Shown: in pieces, positions 22,846-33,570 of the stretch
Numbering within the stretch: the first letter of the stretch is position 1
Layout of the letters: every line of letters starts with the position of its first letter
Source of the DNA: Diphasiastrum complanatum
Lineage: Eukaryota > Streptophyta > Lycopodiopsida > Lycopodiales > Lycopodiaceae
Direction: 5' to 3'
NCBI GenBank assembly: GCA_029204225.1
Contig: CM055104.1
Span: 41,455,390-41,519,389, forward strand
DNA: 64,000 nt
Program-made: the position numbers and the translations under genes
The notes under the pieces: model-generated
Databases searched by the model: none
Seen by the model: the letters and a program-made list of their open reading frames with translations, nothing else
Told to the model about the DNA's origin: nothing

Positions 22846-23980
22846 TCTCTCCCTTAAGCTCAAATGTGATAAGAGTGAAAAACAATAATTTGTAGCAATG
22901 TCTGGAGTGTCCAAAAGATGTTATGCATATCACAGCTACCATGTACTTGACTCACACTCAAGCACACCAACAAACCACCAGGTTTGACTCACAAAGTATC
23001 ATGTAAACACAGTGCTCATATAGAGAGTCTAACATACTCTCGACCAACTGACTCGTCTCCAATCCAACTTGACCACAAGTGGACCACATGAGCGACATGG
23101 CTCAAACTGAGGAAATCCCACTACCACCATGAGACTTACATCCTCCATATAGCTAGGTTGACATCCTATTAGACACTTACAAGCACAAACCTGTAAAGCT
23201 GACATAAATGAGCGACTGAGGCTCAACCTGAGGAAATCTTACTGCCACAATAAGATTGCACCCTCACCAGATAGACAGCTAGTAGACAATGACAAGTCAA
23301 TGAGCATAAAATGACTACTTTGTTTTACTGTAGCAAATGTACAACCACATAAAACTCCGACTCAGATCTAGATTCTCGTGACAAGGTAACATGAAAGCCC
23401 ACACACACTCGTGCAAACCAACACGAATGATAAAGCGTCAAATACATGACCAAGGCCTGCCCTGTCATACCAACAACTGTGCCACCTGTAGATCCGCTGC
23501 TACACCACTGGTCACCAAATCAGGTCCTCAACCATGGCTTGCACCTGTAAACAAGATGCCCTCACGTCCAAGCATATCACATAGATGTCCTCATACATCA
23601 TCCAAGATCAACCATCTCGAACCAGTGAGCGCTCCAAGCCTCATCCTTGATGTATCTCCCAAACAAAGCTATGCTCCAATGCTTTACCCTGACATCATGT
23701 CCAATAAGTCCTGAAAACTGATCACCATCCATTCCCCATGCTCCAAGCACAAGAGTCTACCAAGGACTCAACGAATGAATGGACACAAATCTCATCATAG
23801 GCTATACCTGAGTAGCTCGCCCACCTCCCAAACATACTGATGATGATCTGCCTGTCCTACATCCCATGTAGGTTCAACTTTCCATGCTTGACATTGCCAA
23901 CTCTAATTTGACCAGTACATAGGCCTCCCACCAAGGAGCCTATCTCCCCACAACATCCATCATAGCGTCCAAGCTAAAGG
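22846..23980 (-). mobile_element. Internal end of the same element, no coding recognised
   Basis: Sequence upstream of the purine tract, cut off at 23980 by the duplicated segment (copy B). It contains two diverged units of about 57 bp: GAGCGACATGGCTCAAACTG at about 23090 and GAGCGACTGAGGCTCAACCTG at about 23210, each followed by GAGGAAATC(C/T)(C/T)ACT. No protein family was identified. Confidence 0.35.
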
Positions 23981-25366
23981 ATGCCATTCAAAGGTTACTC
24001 AATAAACAATGGGAAATAAACAAGGAAGATGCTTCAAGACAACTAACCATCGTAACAATTCTAACATTTGTAAAAATAAAGTTGTAAAGCATGAGTTTTT
24101 GAGTCGCTGATAAGTTTTTTGTTCGGGTGAGATTCTTGTTGAAGAATCTTGATTAAGTTTGAGTCTTGATAGTCCTTGAATGCAAGTAAGATGCAAAAGT
24201 GCCAAGAAAGAAAACAATTAATAGCATGTGCTCCAAAATCACCCGATATGATATTTTAATAATTAGAGCAACAAAAGTAGAATATGCCAAAAAAAATTGG
24301 ACCGTAAAGTTGATTTTGACTAGCATGAAAGTTTCTCCAAAAAAAATCTTCCAATTGACTCGGTTCTTTACCAAATTGAAAGATGTAAAGCTTGATTGCT
24401 CCAATGATATACTACAACCTTCCCTATTGCTTTCAAAGGCATCAATTTTGGTCAATTTTACAAAAAAAGGTTAGCTTGAAACTCTCTTTCTCAAAAGAGA
24501 AAATTAACTTTTTGAGGTTGTCAACAAACAATAAATGGTCCGTTACAAAACATTGCATTGAGCTAGGGTTTAAGACAAGAACAAATGAAAATGACATGAT
24601 TAACTACATAGTTGTAGTGAATGAAAAGATAAGCAATCACAAAATACTGCATATTTGTTCTATGGTTTTGGGCATGAAGAAAGAGAGAAACATGGAATAC
24701 GAGACAACGGGCTATGAAATCTTTCCTCAATGCATGTACTATGCCTACCAAATTTTGATCATGTAGACAAAAACAAGAAATAATCAAAGAGTGGAGGTCA
24801 CAGAAGCATTAGCATTCACCAATATTCAGTCATCAAAATAGATTTAGAATCGTATAAAACATGATGAGAAAGATATGAGTGCATTCATATTGACAATATA
24901 ATTGAAAGCAATAAGATTCTTCGATTGAATTCATTGTCATCACATGAAGGCATACATGCAGCTGAATGTAGAGTGCAAATTGTGTACTTTTCACATGTGT
25001 GAGGACCAAACAATGTGAATGATCTCCTTAGGTGTGTGTGATTGCATAGATCTAGCACCAACAAGATAGAATAAATGTTGCTTGACAATTCTAAGGCAAG
25101 GGCACACTAAACGTGCATCATGCATTCACTACTCATCATACTCATTCAAAGGAAACTTGTGATGAAGAAAACTAAGTATGGAATAGGCTTGGTCTCGGGT
25201 AGAGAAAGAAAAATACATGTAGCTCTCGGGTAGAGAAAGAAGATGTAAAAAAGTCTAAGTGTAGAATCACTCAATCTCTCACAAAACTAAGAGTAAAACG
25301 AGCTCTCTCACTCTCTAATAGGGGCTCAAGATCCAAGAAGAGAAGTAAGCATGTGAAATGATTTGA
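23981..25366 (-). repeat. Copy B flank, distal part
   Basis: Inverted match to 6530-7906. Shared landmarks include the common end ATGCCATTCAAAGG and the conserved short ORF whose copies lie at 7104-7328 and 24563-24787. Identity is high enough to align by eye across the length. Confidence 0.75.
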
Positions 25367-25855
25367 TCACTTACATAGCACCTCTAATTTGATTGGTCTA
25401 GTGAGTTGTCACCTTCTACATGTGACTGGACCATTTCTATGCATCTCTGATTGGTCACATGACAACACATGACAACACAAGATAAAATATCACTAGCCCT
25501 CTACCATCAAGCTAAGTGTCAAAGGCCAACTCTACCTTCTTCAAGCATGGAGGGAACAAAACAAAATGGTGGCAAATTGGTGGAATTCTCATCATGGATA
25601 TTAGCAATGGATTTCCATCAAAGAAATCCTCTTAAAAATTTGGGTTTTCACATCATATCCATGCCAAAGGATCCACTCAAAAAGTATCTCAAGTTTCTTG
25701 TTTGATTTAGTATCTCATTAAGCTAGTTTTTGAGTGTGAAGAACAGGCAAAATCTAGCTTGATCATTTTGCAATTTCATGTACATAGTGAAATGTGTGGA
25801 GCATTTTTCCATGTGTGGAGGGTATTCATAATCATTTTAGCTCATTTTTTATCAG
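25367..25855. other. 489-bp segment present only in copy B
   Basis: Copy A has three bases here, between GAAATGATTT and TTTGAATAG; copy B has about 489. No inverted termini or target duplication could be seen. A short repeated ACATGACAAC lies at about 25455-25475. It could be an insertion in B or a loss from A. Confidence 0.5.
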
Positions 25856-25864
25856 TTTGAATAG

Positions 25865-26519
25865 TGTGAAAATTGTCAACATTTCCTAGCTAGTTTGAGA
25901 CCTAAATTGGCTAAAATTGTAAATAGTTTTGGTTCTGGAGTTTTGCACGTGTGAACCAGGCCACAATGTTTTTATTTACTGTATTTTTTCAGTATGATGA
26001 AGTGTCAAACTTCATACCCTTCAAAATGAGACCATTTTGATGTATTTTGGTCATATAAGCCATTTTTAGCTATTTTTCCTATATAGGGAATATCTAGGGT
26101 CAAGTACCTTCTAGAGAGAGGAGAGAGAGTCATCTTCCTCATCCATAAATAGTAGGGAAGTCGTGGAGAACAGGTTGGAGAAACCTTTTGTATGCTTCAT
26201 TGAGATCAATAGATCATTGTCATTGTTTCTTCCTCCATTGAGAGCATTGTTGTGTGTATTGTCTTCAAGCTATTGTGTATGATCTTAGGTGCTTTCCAAA
26301 AGTGATAGGCTGATGTATTATGGACTGTATAATGCTATTTTGGGCCGCACTTGATGTTTATGGAAGTTTCCATTTGTGATAAATGCTTTTTGATCAAGTT
26401 CTTTGCATTCTAGGTAGCATAGAATGTGTTGCCAATTCCTAGCTTATGTAGTTTGGAGTGCAAGCATTCAAGCCAATGATCTTGGAGTTTAGATCCACTT
26501 AGGATCTGTATTTTTCACA
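25865..26519 (+). repeat. 5' LTR of the intact copia
   Basis: Starts TGTGAAAATTGTC, ends TTTTTCACA. A TATA-like CCTATATAGG lies near 26080. Relative to the 3' LTR it carries GCACGTGTGAA in place of the full TTCACACGTGTGAA palindrome. Confidence 0.97.
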
Positions 26520-26531
26520 TGGTATCAGAGC
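26520..26531 (+). promoter_or_regulatory. Primer-binding site, initiator tRNA-Met type
   Basis: TGGTATCAGAGC lies immediately after the LTR. It is the complement of the 3' end of plant initiator tRNA-Met and primes minus-strand DNA synthesis. Confidence 0.95.
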
Positions 26532-27691
26532 TGGTTGGCTTCTATTTACAGTAAGTATTCCATTTTTGGTGATATTTGGATGTTTGATCAAGTTCTAGCA
26601 TGATTTTGCATTGCTTTGTTGATCAAATCTTACTAACCTTTGTTTTGTGAGTTGAACTTGTGGATCAAAAGCATATTTCAGGTCTATTGAAGATCAGAGG
26701 CTGAAAAGAAACTATTTTGGATCAGATCATAACACCTAATCATTTGTGATTGTGAGGCTTGTGCATATTCAATACTAACAATGTTCTTTTCAATCCTATT
26801 GTTGACAATCTCCATTCTTGGATGAACACTCTCCTTAAGTGGATGAAACTTCTCCTTAAGTGGATGACAAATGCTCTTTTGAGTGAGTTGTAATTCTCCT
26901 AAAGGCTGAGCAAAGCTCCCATTTGGATGAAAGATCCCCTTTTTTGGGTGAACATATTGTAAGCTCCATTGTGAAGAGCATATTGTAAAGATTGTCATCA
27001 ATTTTGGCATAAATTTTGGTGTACTTTGTTGAGCATGTAAGTAAATCTCCTTATGTAATTTGATTGGAGCATTTGCTGGAAGGTGTTAACCATTATGCAA
27101 GTGTGTTTTCAGGTTCTTAACAGGTTGAGGAACATTCTCATGTGAAGTGATCTTAGATCTACATCTAAACACCAAGATTTGACAAGATAGTGAAGCTAGT
27201 CTTGTGATTCACTAAGTGTGCTCATTCATTCACCTCTAAATCTTGTATTTATCACTTGCTGGAGTTTATAAACTTTTAGAAGTGTGGTTTACATGTGGTT
27301 TTACAGGTTGAATCAATATCTTAGTGTGTTGATCATATGTTGATCAAGTTTGTTCATTACTAGGTAATCTTGGCATCCTAGTTTTGGGTATTTTCTAAGA
27401 ATGCAAGTAACTCTTCACACCATAACTTGATTTGGTCACTTGCTGGAAAGTTTGAGAGCTTAAGCAAGAGTGTGTTCAGGTTGGTTTGATTTTGTAATCC
27501 ATTCTTAGTGTGTGCAAAGTGTTGCATGTGTTTCAATCTTCCTTTCTATGCTTGGAAACCATCTAGGTTCAAGATAGAAGTGTTTTAGGGTCCTAAATCT
27601 TCATAGATCTCTTTATCTATCATTTGTTGAGAGAAAAGTGAGTGCTAAGTGCTTTAGGACAGAACCTAAAAGTTGAAGAAACATTAGAATC
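26532..27691 (+). other. 1.16-kb leader with internal repeats
   Basis: Untranslated leader between the PBS and gag. Three diverged modules of roughly 180 bp spacing contain CACTTGCTGGA or CATTTGCTGGA followed by AAGTGTG or AGAGTGTG and a CAGG end (about 27065-27118, 27250-27310, 27430-27485). A shorter tandem CTCCTTAAGTGGATGA occurs twice at 26830-26870. It probably holds packaging and dimerisation signals, by analogy with other retroelements. Confidence 0.7.
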
Positions 27692-30600
27692 ATGGCTTCC
27701 AATGGTGGGATCATGCTAGAGTCTAGTGAAAGGTTGAGTTCATCAAACTACTCTACTTGGAAAGTGAGGATGGAGTCCTTACTTGAGTTGAATGAACTCA
27801 TGGACATAGTTGCAGAAATTGAAGAGAGACCTCTCACACTTCAAGAGCAACAAAGGTTTGATAAGAAGGCCAAAAGGGCTCTTCATATCATTAAAATGAA
27901 TGTTACAAATGAACTTCTCAAGGAAGTTGGAAAGTGTCAAAGTGCAAGTGAGGCATGGAATGCCTTAAAGAAGCTCTTTGAATCAAAGTCCACATCTAGG
28001 GTATTGACCCTAAGGAGACAAATATTTTCTAGTAGGCAAAGAGAGGGTGAAAGTGCTCATGCATTTATCTTGAGAGTTAAGTCCCTAAGTGATGATTTAG
28101 CATGCATTGATGAGAACATAAAAGATGGTGAAATAGTCCAAGTTATGTTGAATGGTTTGCTAAATGAACATGCTAACCTTGTGCAAAGTTTTGCCATTCA
28201 AAGAGTCTTGCCAAGTGTGGTTGACTTGCAAGAAATCTTATTGGCTGAAGAACATAGGTTGCAATCAAAGCTTGATGGTGCATCCTTGCAAGGTGGAGGT
28301 GAAGAGGCTTTCTTCACAAAAGGCAAATTCAAGGGAAAAGGTAAAGGCAAAGGGAAATGGTCCAAAGGTGGTAACTTTGATCATGATGATCACTCTTCCT
28401 CTTCCTCTTCTACTAAGAACAATAAGTCAAAGTTCAAGTGCTTTTATTGTGGGATAAAAGGTCATTTTGCAAATGAATGTTATAAGAAGAAAAGAGAGCA
28501 AGGAGAGAGGCAAGGAAATCTTACAATAGATGAGGAAGAACATAACACATGTGAATCACTTGTTATGACTTCAAGTTTGTTAGCCAACATAGATGATAAT
28601 GATCCTTGGTGGATTGATAGTGGAGCCTCATCTCACATGACAAGACATAAGGAATACTTTACATCCTTATTGTCTTATGAGGGAGAAGGTAACATCATCT
28701 ACACTGCAAATGATGGTCAATGTGACATCAAAGGCATAGGCACTATTCCTATTTCCCTTTCAACAAATAGGAAAGCAAATCTTGAAAATGTTTTGTACAT
28801 TCCTTCAATCACTAAGAATTTGCTTAGTGTAAGTCAAATGATTGACAAAGGACTTGATGTGGAGTTCATTGGAGATGCATGTTTGATAAGTAAATGTGGA
28901 TCCTTGATTGCTCAAGGTAGGAGGCATGGTAAACTTTTCAAGCTTGATGCATGTGTGATCTCTAATCATGAAGGATGTATGGCTAGGGAGCAATTGACAA
29001 ACCAAGAAGTTTGGCACAAGAGGTTGGGCCATCCCAACTTCAAATCTTTGGAGGTAATGGCAAAGAAAGAGCTTGTTCTTGGTCTCCCTAAAAGTCTTGT
29101 TGCAAACAATAGTGTTTGTGAACATTGTGCCTTGTCCAAATCTCATAGACTTGCTTATTCTAGATCTACTTCTAGATCTAAAGAAGCTTTTCAACTTGTG
29201 CATTCTGATATTCATTCTTCTAGTACAACTAGCAATGGTGGGGCAAAGATGTATGCAACTTTCATTGATGACTTTAGTAGGTATACTTGGATCTATCTTC
29301 TTAAAAGTAAGGATGAAGTGTTTGCTGCATTTGTCAAGTTCAAGAATGAAATGGAAAACCAATTCAATACAAAGATCAAATGCTTAAGATCTGATAATGG
29401 AGGGGAATACACCTCAAATAGGTTCAAAGACTTTTGTATAGCACATGGGATTAAGAGGGAGATGTCTAGTCCTAGGACTCCACAACAGAATGGAGTGGCC
29501 GAGAGGAAGAATAGAACCCTTTGTGAATGTGCCAAGGCAATGAGACTACATGCTAATCTTGCTAAGTCTTTTTGGGGGGAAGCTTTAGCATGTGCTAACT
29601 ATCTATGTAATAGATGGACAAGTGCTTCCTTGGATGGTAAAACTCCTCATGAGGTTCTTTATGGTAGAAGGCCGAGTGTCAAGCATTGTAGGATCTTTGG
29701 ATGTACATGTTTTGTCAATATCACACTTGATGATAGAACTAAAGAAGATCCTTCATCAAAGAAGGGTGTGTTTGTTGGCTATAGTGAAGTAAGCAAGGCT
29801 TACAAAGTGTACATTCCTTCTACAAAGAAAGTTGTCATAAGTAGGGATGTCATCTTTCATGAAGAGAATGTTTCCAATGTTGTTGATGTTGATGTTGATG
29901 TGCCTACTAATCATCATGATGTGCAAGATGTCTTGGATGAAGATGGAGATGCCACTCCAAAGCAAACTTCAAGGAAGACTCAAAGGCAAAGGGCTAAGCC
30001 ATCAAGGCTAACCTATGATGAAAAAGGAAAGCAAGTGGTGGACAACTCTAACCTTGCTTTTCTTACCTCTTTTGATGAACCAACTTGTGTAGGTGAAGCA
30101 ATTCAAAAGAAGGAATGGATCCAAGCCATGGATCATGAGCATCAAGCACTCATCAAAAGCAACACATGGAGGTTGGTAAAGCTTCCAAAGGACAAGAAGG
30201 CAATTGGTTGTAAGTGGATCTTCAAGATCAAGACAAATCAAGATGGATCAATCAACAAGTACAAGGCAAGGTTGGTGGCAAAGGGGTATGCTCAAGAATA
30301 TGGTATTGACTATGATGAGACCTTTGCACCCGCGGCAAAGATGGTAACTATTCGAATCCTAATCTCTCTTGCAACTCTTTATGATTGGGATATGTGGCAA
30401 ATGGATGTTACTAATGCCTTCTTGAATGGTGATCTTGAAGAAGATATTTACATGGAGCAACCCGAGGGCTATGTTTCACATGATGAGCCTAATCATGTGT
30501 GCTATCTCCAAAAGAGTTTGTATGGGCTAAAGCAAGCACCAAGGAGTTGGTATGCTAAGCTCAATTCCTTCTTACTTTCTCAAAACTTTGTTATGAGTGA

Positions 30601-31645
30601 GTATGATCATTCTCTCTACTTTAGATTGAATGAAAATGATATCACTTTACTTTTGATCTATGTTGATGACATTATCTTAAGTGGTGGTAACAATCTAGAT
30701 ATAGATGAAATCAAGATGGCACTCAAAAGAGAGTTTGAAATTCAAGATCTTGGTAAACTTCATTATATCTTAGGAATAGAGATTATTAGAACTTCTAAAT
30801 CTACATTCATATGTCAAGAAAAGTATGTTAACTCTATTCTAAAAAGGTTTCATATGGAAGATTGTAAAGTTGTTTCTACTCCTATGGAATCAAATGTAAA
30901 GCTAACTACAAGAAGTAATGAAAGATCCTTCAAGGACATTACTCTCTATAGAAAGCTAATAGGATCTCTTATATGGTTAACCATCACAAGACCTGATCTA
31001 AGCTTTGTGGTTGGTAAACTAAGTCAATTTATGCAAGATCCTAGTGAGGCTCATTGGAAGCTAGGAAAGAGAGTACTTAGATACATCTCGGGATCTAGAG
31101 ATTTTGGCATCTTGTATGGAGGTACTACACCTAACCTTTGTGGATTTTCAGATTCAGATTTTGCAGGTGATCAAATGGATAGGAAGTCAACAAGTGCCTT
31201 TGCAATCTATCTTGGAGATGGAGTGGTCTCATGGCTATCAAAGAAGCAACCAACTATCTCTCTATCTTCCACCGAAGCCGAGTACAAGGCATTAACAACA
31301 TGCACCAAGGAGATTCTTTGGATCAAGAGGATGTTATTGGATCTTCACTTGCTGGAACCAGAGAAGACTCCAATCATACTTTGTGATAACCTTTCAGCCC
31401 AAAGCTTGGCAAGCAATCCTGATTTTCATGCAAGGAGCAAGCACATTGAGATTGCTCACCATTTTGTGAGAGATCAAGTCATTGCCAAAGAGGTGGAGCT
31501 TCAACATGTCTCTTCAAAGGAGTGTGTGGCTGATATCTTCACCAAACCATTGGGAAAGGACCTATATTTAATGCATAGATCTAATCTTGGAATGTGCTCA
31601 AAGACTATGTTGAAACTAGCATCCAATGTTGAAGAGGGAGTGTGA
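27692..31645 (+). CDS. Copia Gag-Pol polyprotein, intact (1317 aa)
   Basis: A single uninterrupted ORF contains all copia functions in the usual order. Gag is at about 1-265, with LSSSNYSTWKVRME near the start and zinc knuckle CFYCGIKGHFANEC at 250-263. The protease active site is DSGASSH at D309. Integrase has the HHCC motif from H442/H447 and CEHC, then D506, D568 and E604 (D,D35E spacing intact). RT has KARLVAKGYAQ, AFLNGDLEEDIYMEQP and YVDD at 990-993. RNase H has D1154/D1156, E1195 and CDNLSAQ. The product would assemble into cytoplasmic particles, copy its RNA and integrate the cDNA. The start was chosen as the first ATG after the leader, in a GAATCATGGC context. All catalytic residues are present, so the element is potentially autonomous. 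Gag type and the single-frame layout suggest a Tork-like lineage; the lineage is a guess. TGA at 31643-31645 lies inside the 3' LTR. Confidence 0.97.
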   Translation: MASNGGIMLESSERLSSSNYSTWKVRMESLLELNELMDIVAEIEERPLTLQEQQRFDKKAKRALHIIKMNVTNELLKEVGKCQSASEAWNALKKLFESKSTSRVLTLRRQIFSSRQREGESAHAFILRVKSLSDDLACIDENIKDGEIVQVMLNGLLNEHANLVQSFAIQRVLPSVVDLQEILLAEEHRLQSKLDGASLQGGGEEAFFTKGKFKGKGKGKGKWSKGGNFDHDDHSSSSSSTKNNKSKFKCFYCGIKGHFANECYKKKREQGERQGNLTIDEEEHNTCESLVMTSSLLANIDDNDPWWIDSGASSHMTRHKEYFTSLLSYEGEGNIIYTANDGQCDIKGIGTIPISLSTNRKANLENVLYIPSITKNLLSVSQMIDKGLDVEFIGDACLISKCGSLIAQGRRHGKLFKLDACVISNHEGCMAREQLTNQEVWHKRLGHPNFKSLEVMAKKELVLGLPKSLVANNSVCEHCALSKSHRLAYSRSTSRSKEAFQLVHSDIHSSSTTSNGGAKMYATFIDDFSRYTWIYLLKSKDEVFAAFVKFKNEMENQFNTKIKCLRSDNGGEYTSNRFKDFCIAHGIKREMSSPRTPQQNGVAERKNRTLCECAKAMRLHANLAKSFWGEALACANYLCNRWTSASLDGKTPHEVLYGRRPSVKHCRIFGCTCFVNITLDDRTKEDPSSKKGVFVGYSEVSKAYKVYIPSTKKVVISRDVIFHEENVSNVVDVDVDVPTNHHDVQDVLDEDGDATPKQTSRKTQRQRAKPSRLTYDEKGKQVVDNSNLAFLTSFDEPTCVGEAIQKKEWIQAMDHEHQALIKSNTWRLVKLPKDKKAIGCKWIFKIKTNQDGSINKYKARLVAKGYAQEYGIDYDETFAPAAKMVTIRILISLATLYDWDMWQMDVTNAFLNGDLEEDIYMEQPEGYVSHDEPNHVCYLQKSLYGLKQAPRSWYAKLNSFLLSQNFVMSEYDHSLYFRLNENDITLLLIYVDDIILSGGNNLDIDEIKMALKREFEIQDLGKLHYILGIEIIRTSKSTFICQEKYVNSILKRFHMEDCKVVSTPMESNVKLTTRSNERSFKDITLYRKLIGSLIWLTITRPDLSFVVGKLSQFMQDPSEAHWKLGKRVLRYISGSRDFGILYGGTTPNLCGFSDSDFAGDQMDRKSTSAFAIYLGDGVVSWLSKKQPTISLSSTEAEYKALTTCTKEILWIKRMLLDLHLLEPEKTPIILCDNLSAQSLASNPDFHARSKHIEIAHHFVRDQVIAKEVELQHVSSKECVADIFTKPLGKDLYLMHRSNLGMCSKTMLKLASNVEEGV
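31629..31640 (+). promoter_or_regulatory. Polypurine tract of the intact copia
   Basis: The run TTGAAGAGGGAG directly precedes the 3' LTR and primes plus-strand synthesis. It also encodes the last residues EEG of pol. Confidence 0.9.
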
Positions 31646-32296
31646 AAATTGTCAACATTTCCTAGCTAGTTTGAGGCCTAAATTGGCTAAAATTGTAAAT
31701 AGTTTTGGTTCTGGAGTTTCACACGTGTGAACCAGGCCACAATGTTTTTATTTACTGTATTTTTTCAGTATGATGAAGTGTCAAACTTCATACCCTTCAA
31801 AATGAGACCATTTTGATGTATTTTGGTCATATAAGCCATTTTTTAGCTATTTTTCCTATATAGGGAATATCTAGGGTCAAGTACCTTCTAGAGAGAGGAG
31901 AGAGAGTCATCTTCCTCATCCATAAATAGTAGGGAAGTCGTGGAGAACAGGTTGGAGAAACCTTTTGTATGCTTCATTGAGATCAATAGATCATTGTCAT
32001 TGTTTCTTCCTCCATTGAGAGCATTGTTGTGTGTATTGTCTTCAAGCTATTGTGTATGATCTTAGGTGCTTTCCAAAAGTGATAGGCTGATGTATTATGG
32101 ACTGTATAATGCTATTTTGGGCCGCACTTGATGTTTATGGAAGTTTCCATTTGTGATAAATGCTTTTTGATCAAGTTCTTTGCATTCTAGGTAGCATAGA
32201 ATGTGTTGCCAATTCCTAGCTTATGTAGTTTGGAGTGCAAGCATTCAAGCCAATGATCTTGGAGTTTAGATCCACTTAGGATCTGTATTTTTCACA
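31641..32296 (+). repeat. 3' LTR of the intact copia
   Basis: 656 bp, TGTGAAAATTG to TTTTTCACA, followed by AATAG. It contains the complete palindrome TTCACACGTGTGAA at 31718-31731 and one extra T compared with the 5' LTR. Confidence 0.97.
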
Positions 32297-32301
32297 AATA
32301 G

Positions 32302-33049
<748 letters not shown>

Positions 33050-33570
33050 TATAAGGGAAGCTCCTTAAGATCCTGCTTACAAGACAAAACACAATGGAAA
33101 AGACACGATGGAGCAACCACCCAACCAAGTAGAAGCAACCAATCAACTCTAGAAGCTTCACCCCCAAGCCAAGGAATAAAAAGCATGAATGTAGAGTGAA
33201 ACTCTGGCAATGAATCAATGATCACAATGAGGAGTAAGACGAGTTTGGCCTTAATATATAGAGCCAAAAGCAACCTGGGCACATAGCCATGCATATCCCT
33301 AGATTTCCTATAAATAGATTCACCTAGAATAGAGTCCTAAGCATGGACCAACTATTCATAGAATTGCTATTGATAACTCTACACATGCATACACTGTCTC
33401 AAACCTTGTCTAAACTCCATTTAGTGTGTTCTGGGCCTCACAAGGATATTAGTTACTTTTTGGTCACATTTACTATGATGTGGCATAACTAACAGCTTGA
33501 TTTACTAGAGTACCATGTATCCAAGACTAGAAGTATACTGAATCCTACTTACTGGCCATGGACATAATAT
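33050..33570 (-). repeat. Copy B gypsy 3' LTR
   Basis: On the minus strand it starts TATTATGTCC (TG changed to TA) after GGAGGGAAGAA and ends CCCTTATA. About 520 bp, co-linear with 5247-5766. Confidence 0.75.

Larger units (their letters stand above)
25865..32296 (+). mobile_element. Complete young Ty1/copia retrotransposon
   Basis: This is a 6432-bp element with 655- and 656-bp LTRs that differ at about three substitutions and one T indel. It is flanked by the target-site duplication AATAG (25860-25864 and 32297-32301). The inverted counterpart at 6520-6540 shows the empty site, GAATAGTCAATAG on the minus strand, which confirms insertion into copy B. PBS, leader, one gag-pol ORF and polypurine tract are all in place. 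Near-identical LTRs mean a recent insertion; the age cannot be given without a substitution rate. Confidence 0.97.

Noticed and set aside
23391-23714. 107-codon plus-strand ORF rich in Pro, Ser and His
   Set aside because: No motif; it lies antisense in the noncoding end of a minus-strand element.
28805-29362. 185-codon minus-strand ORF
   Set aside because: Lies wholly inside the intact plus-strand copia gag-pol; a shadow frame with no family.
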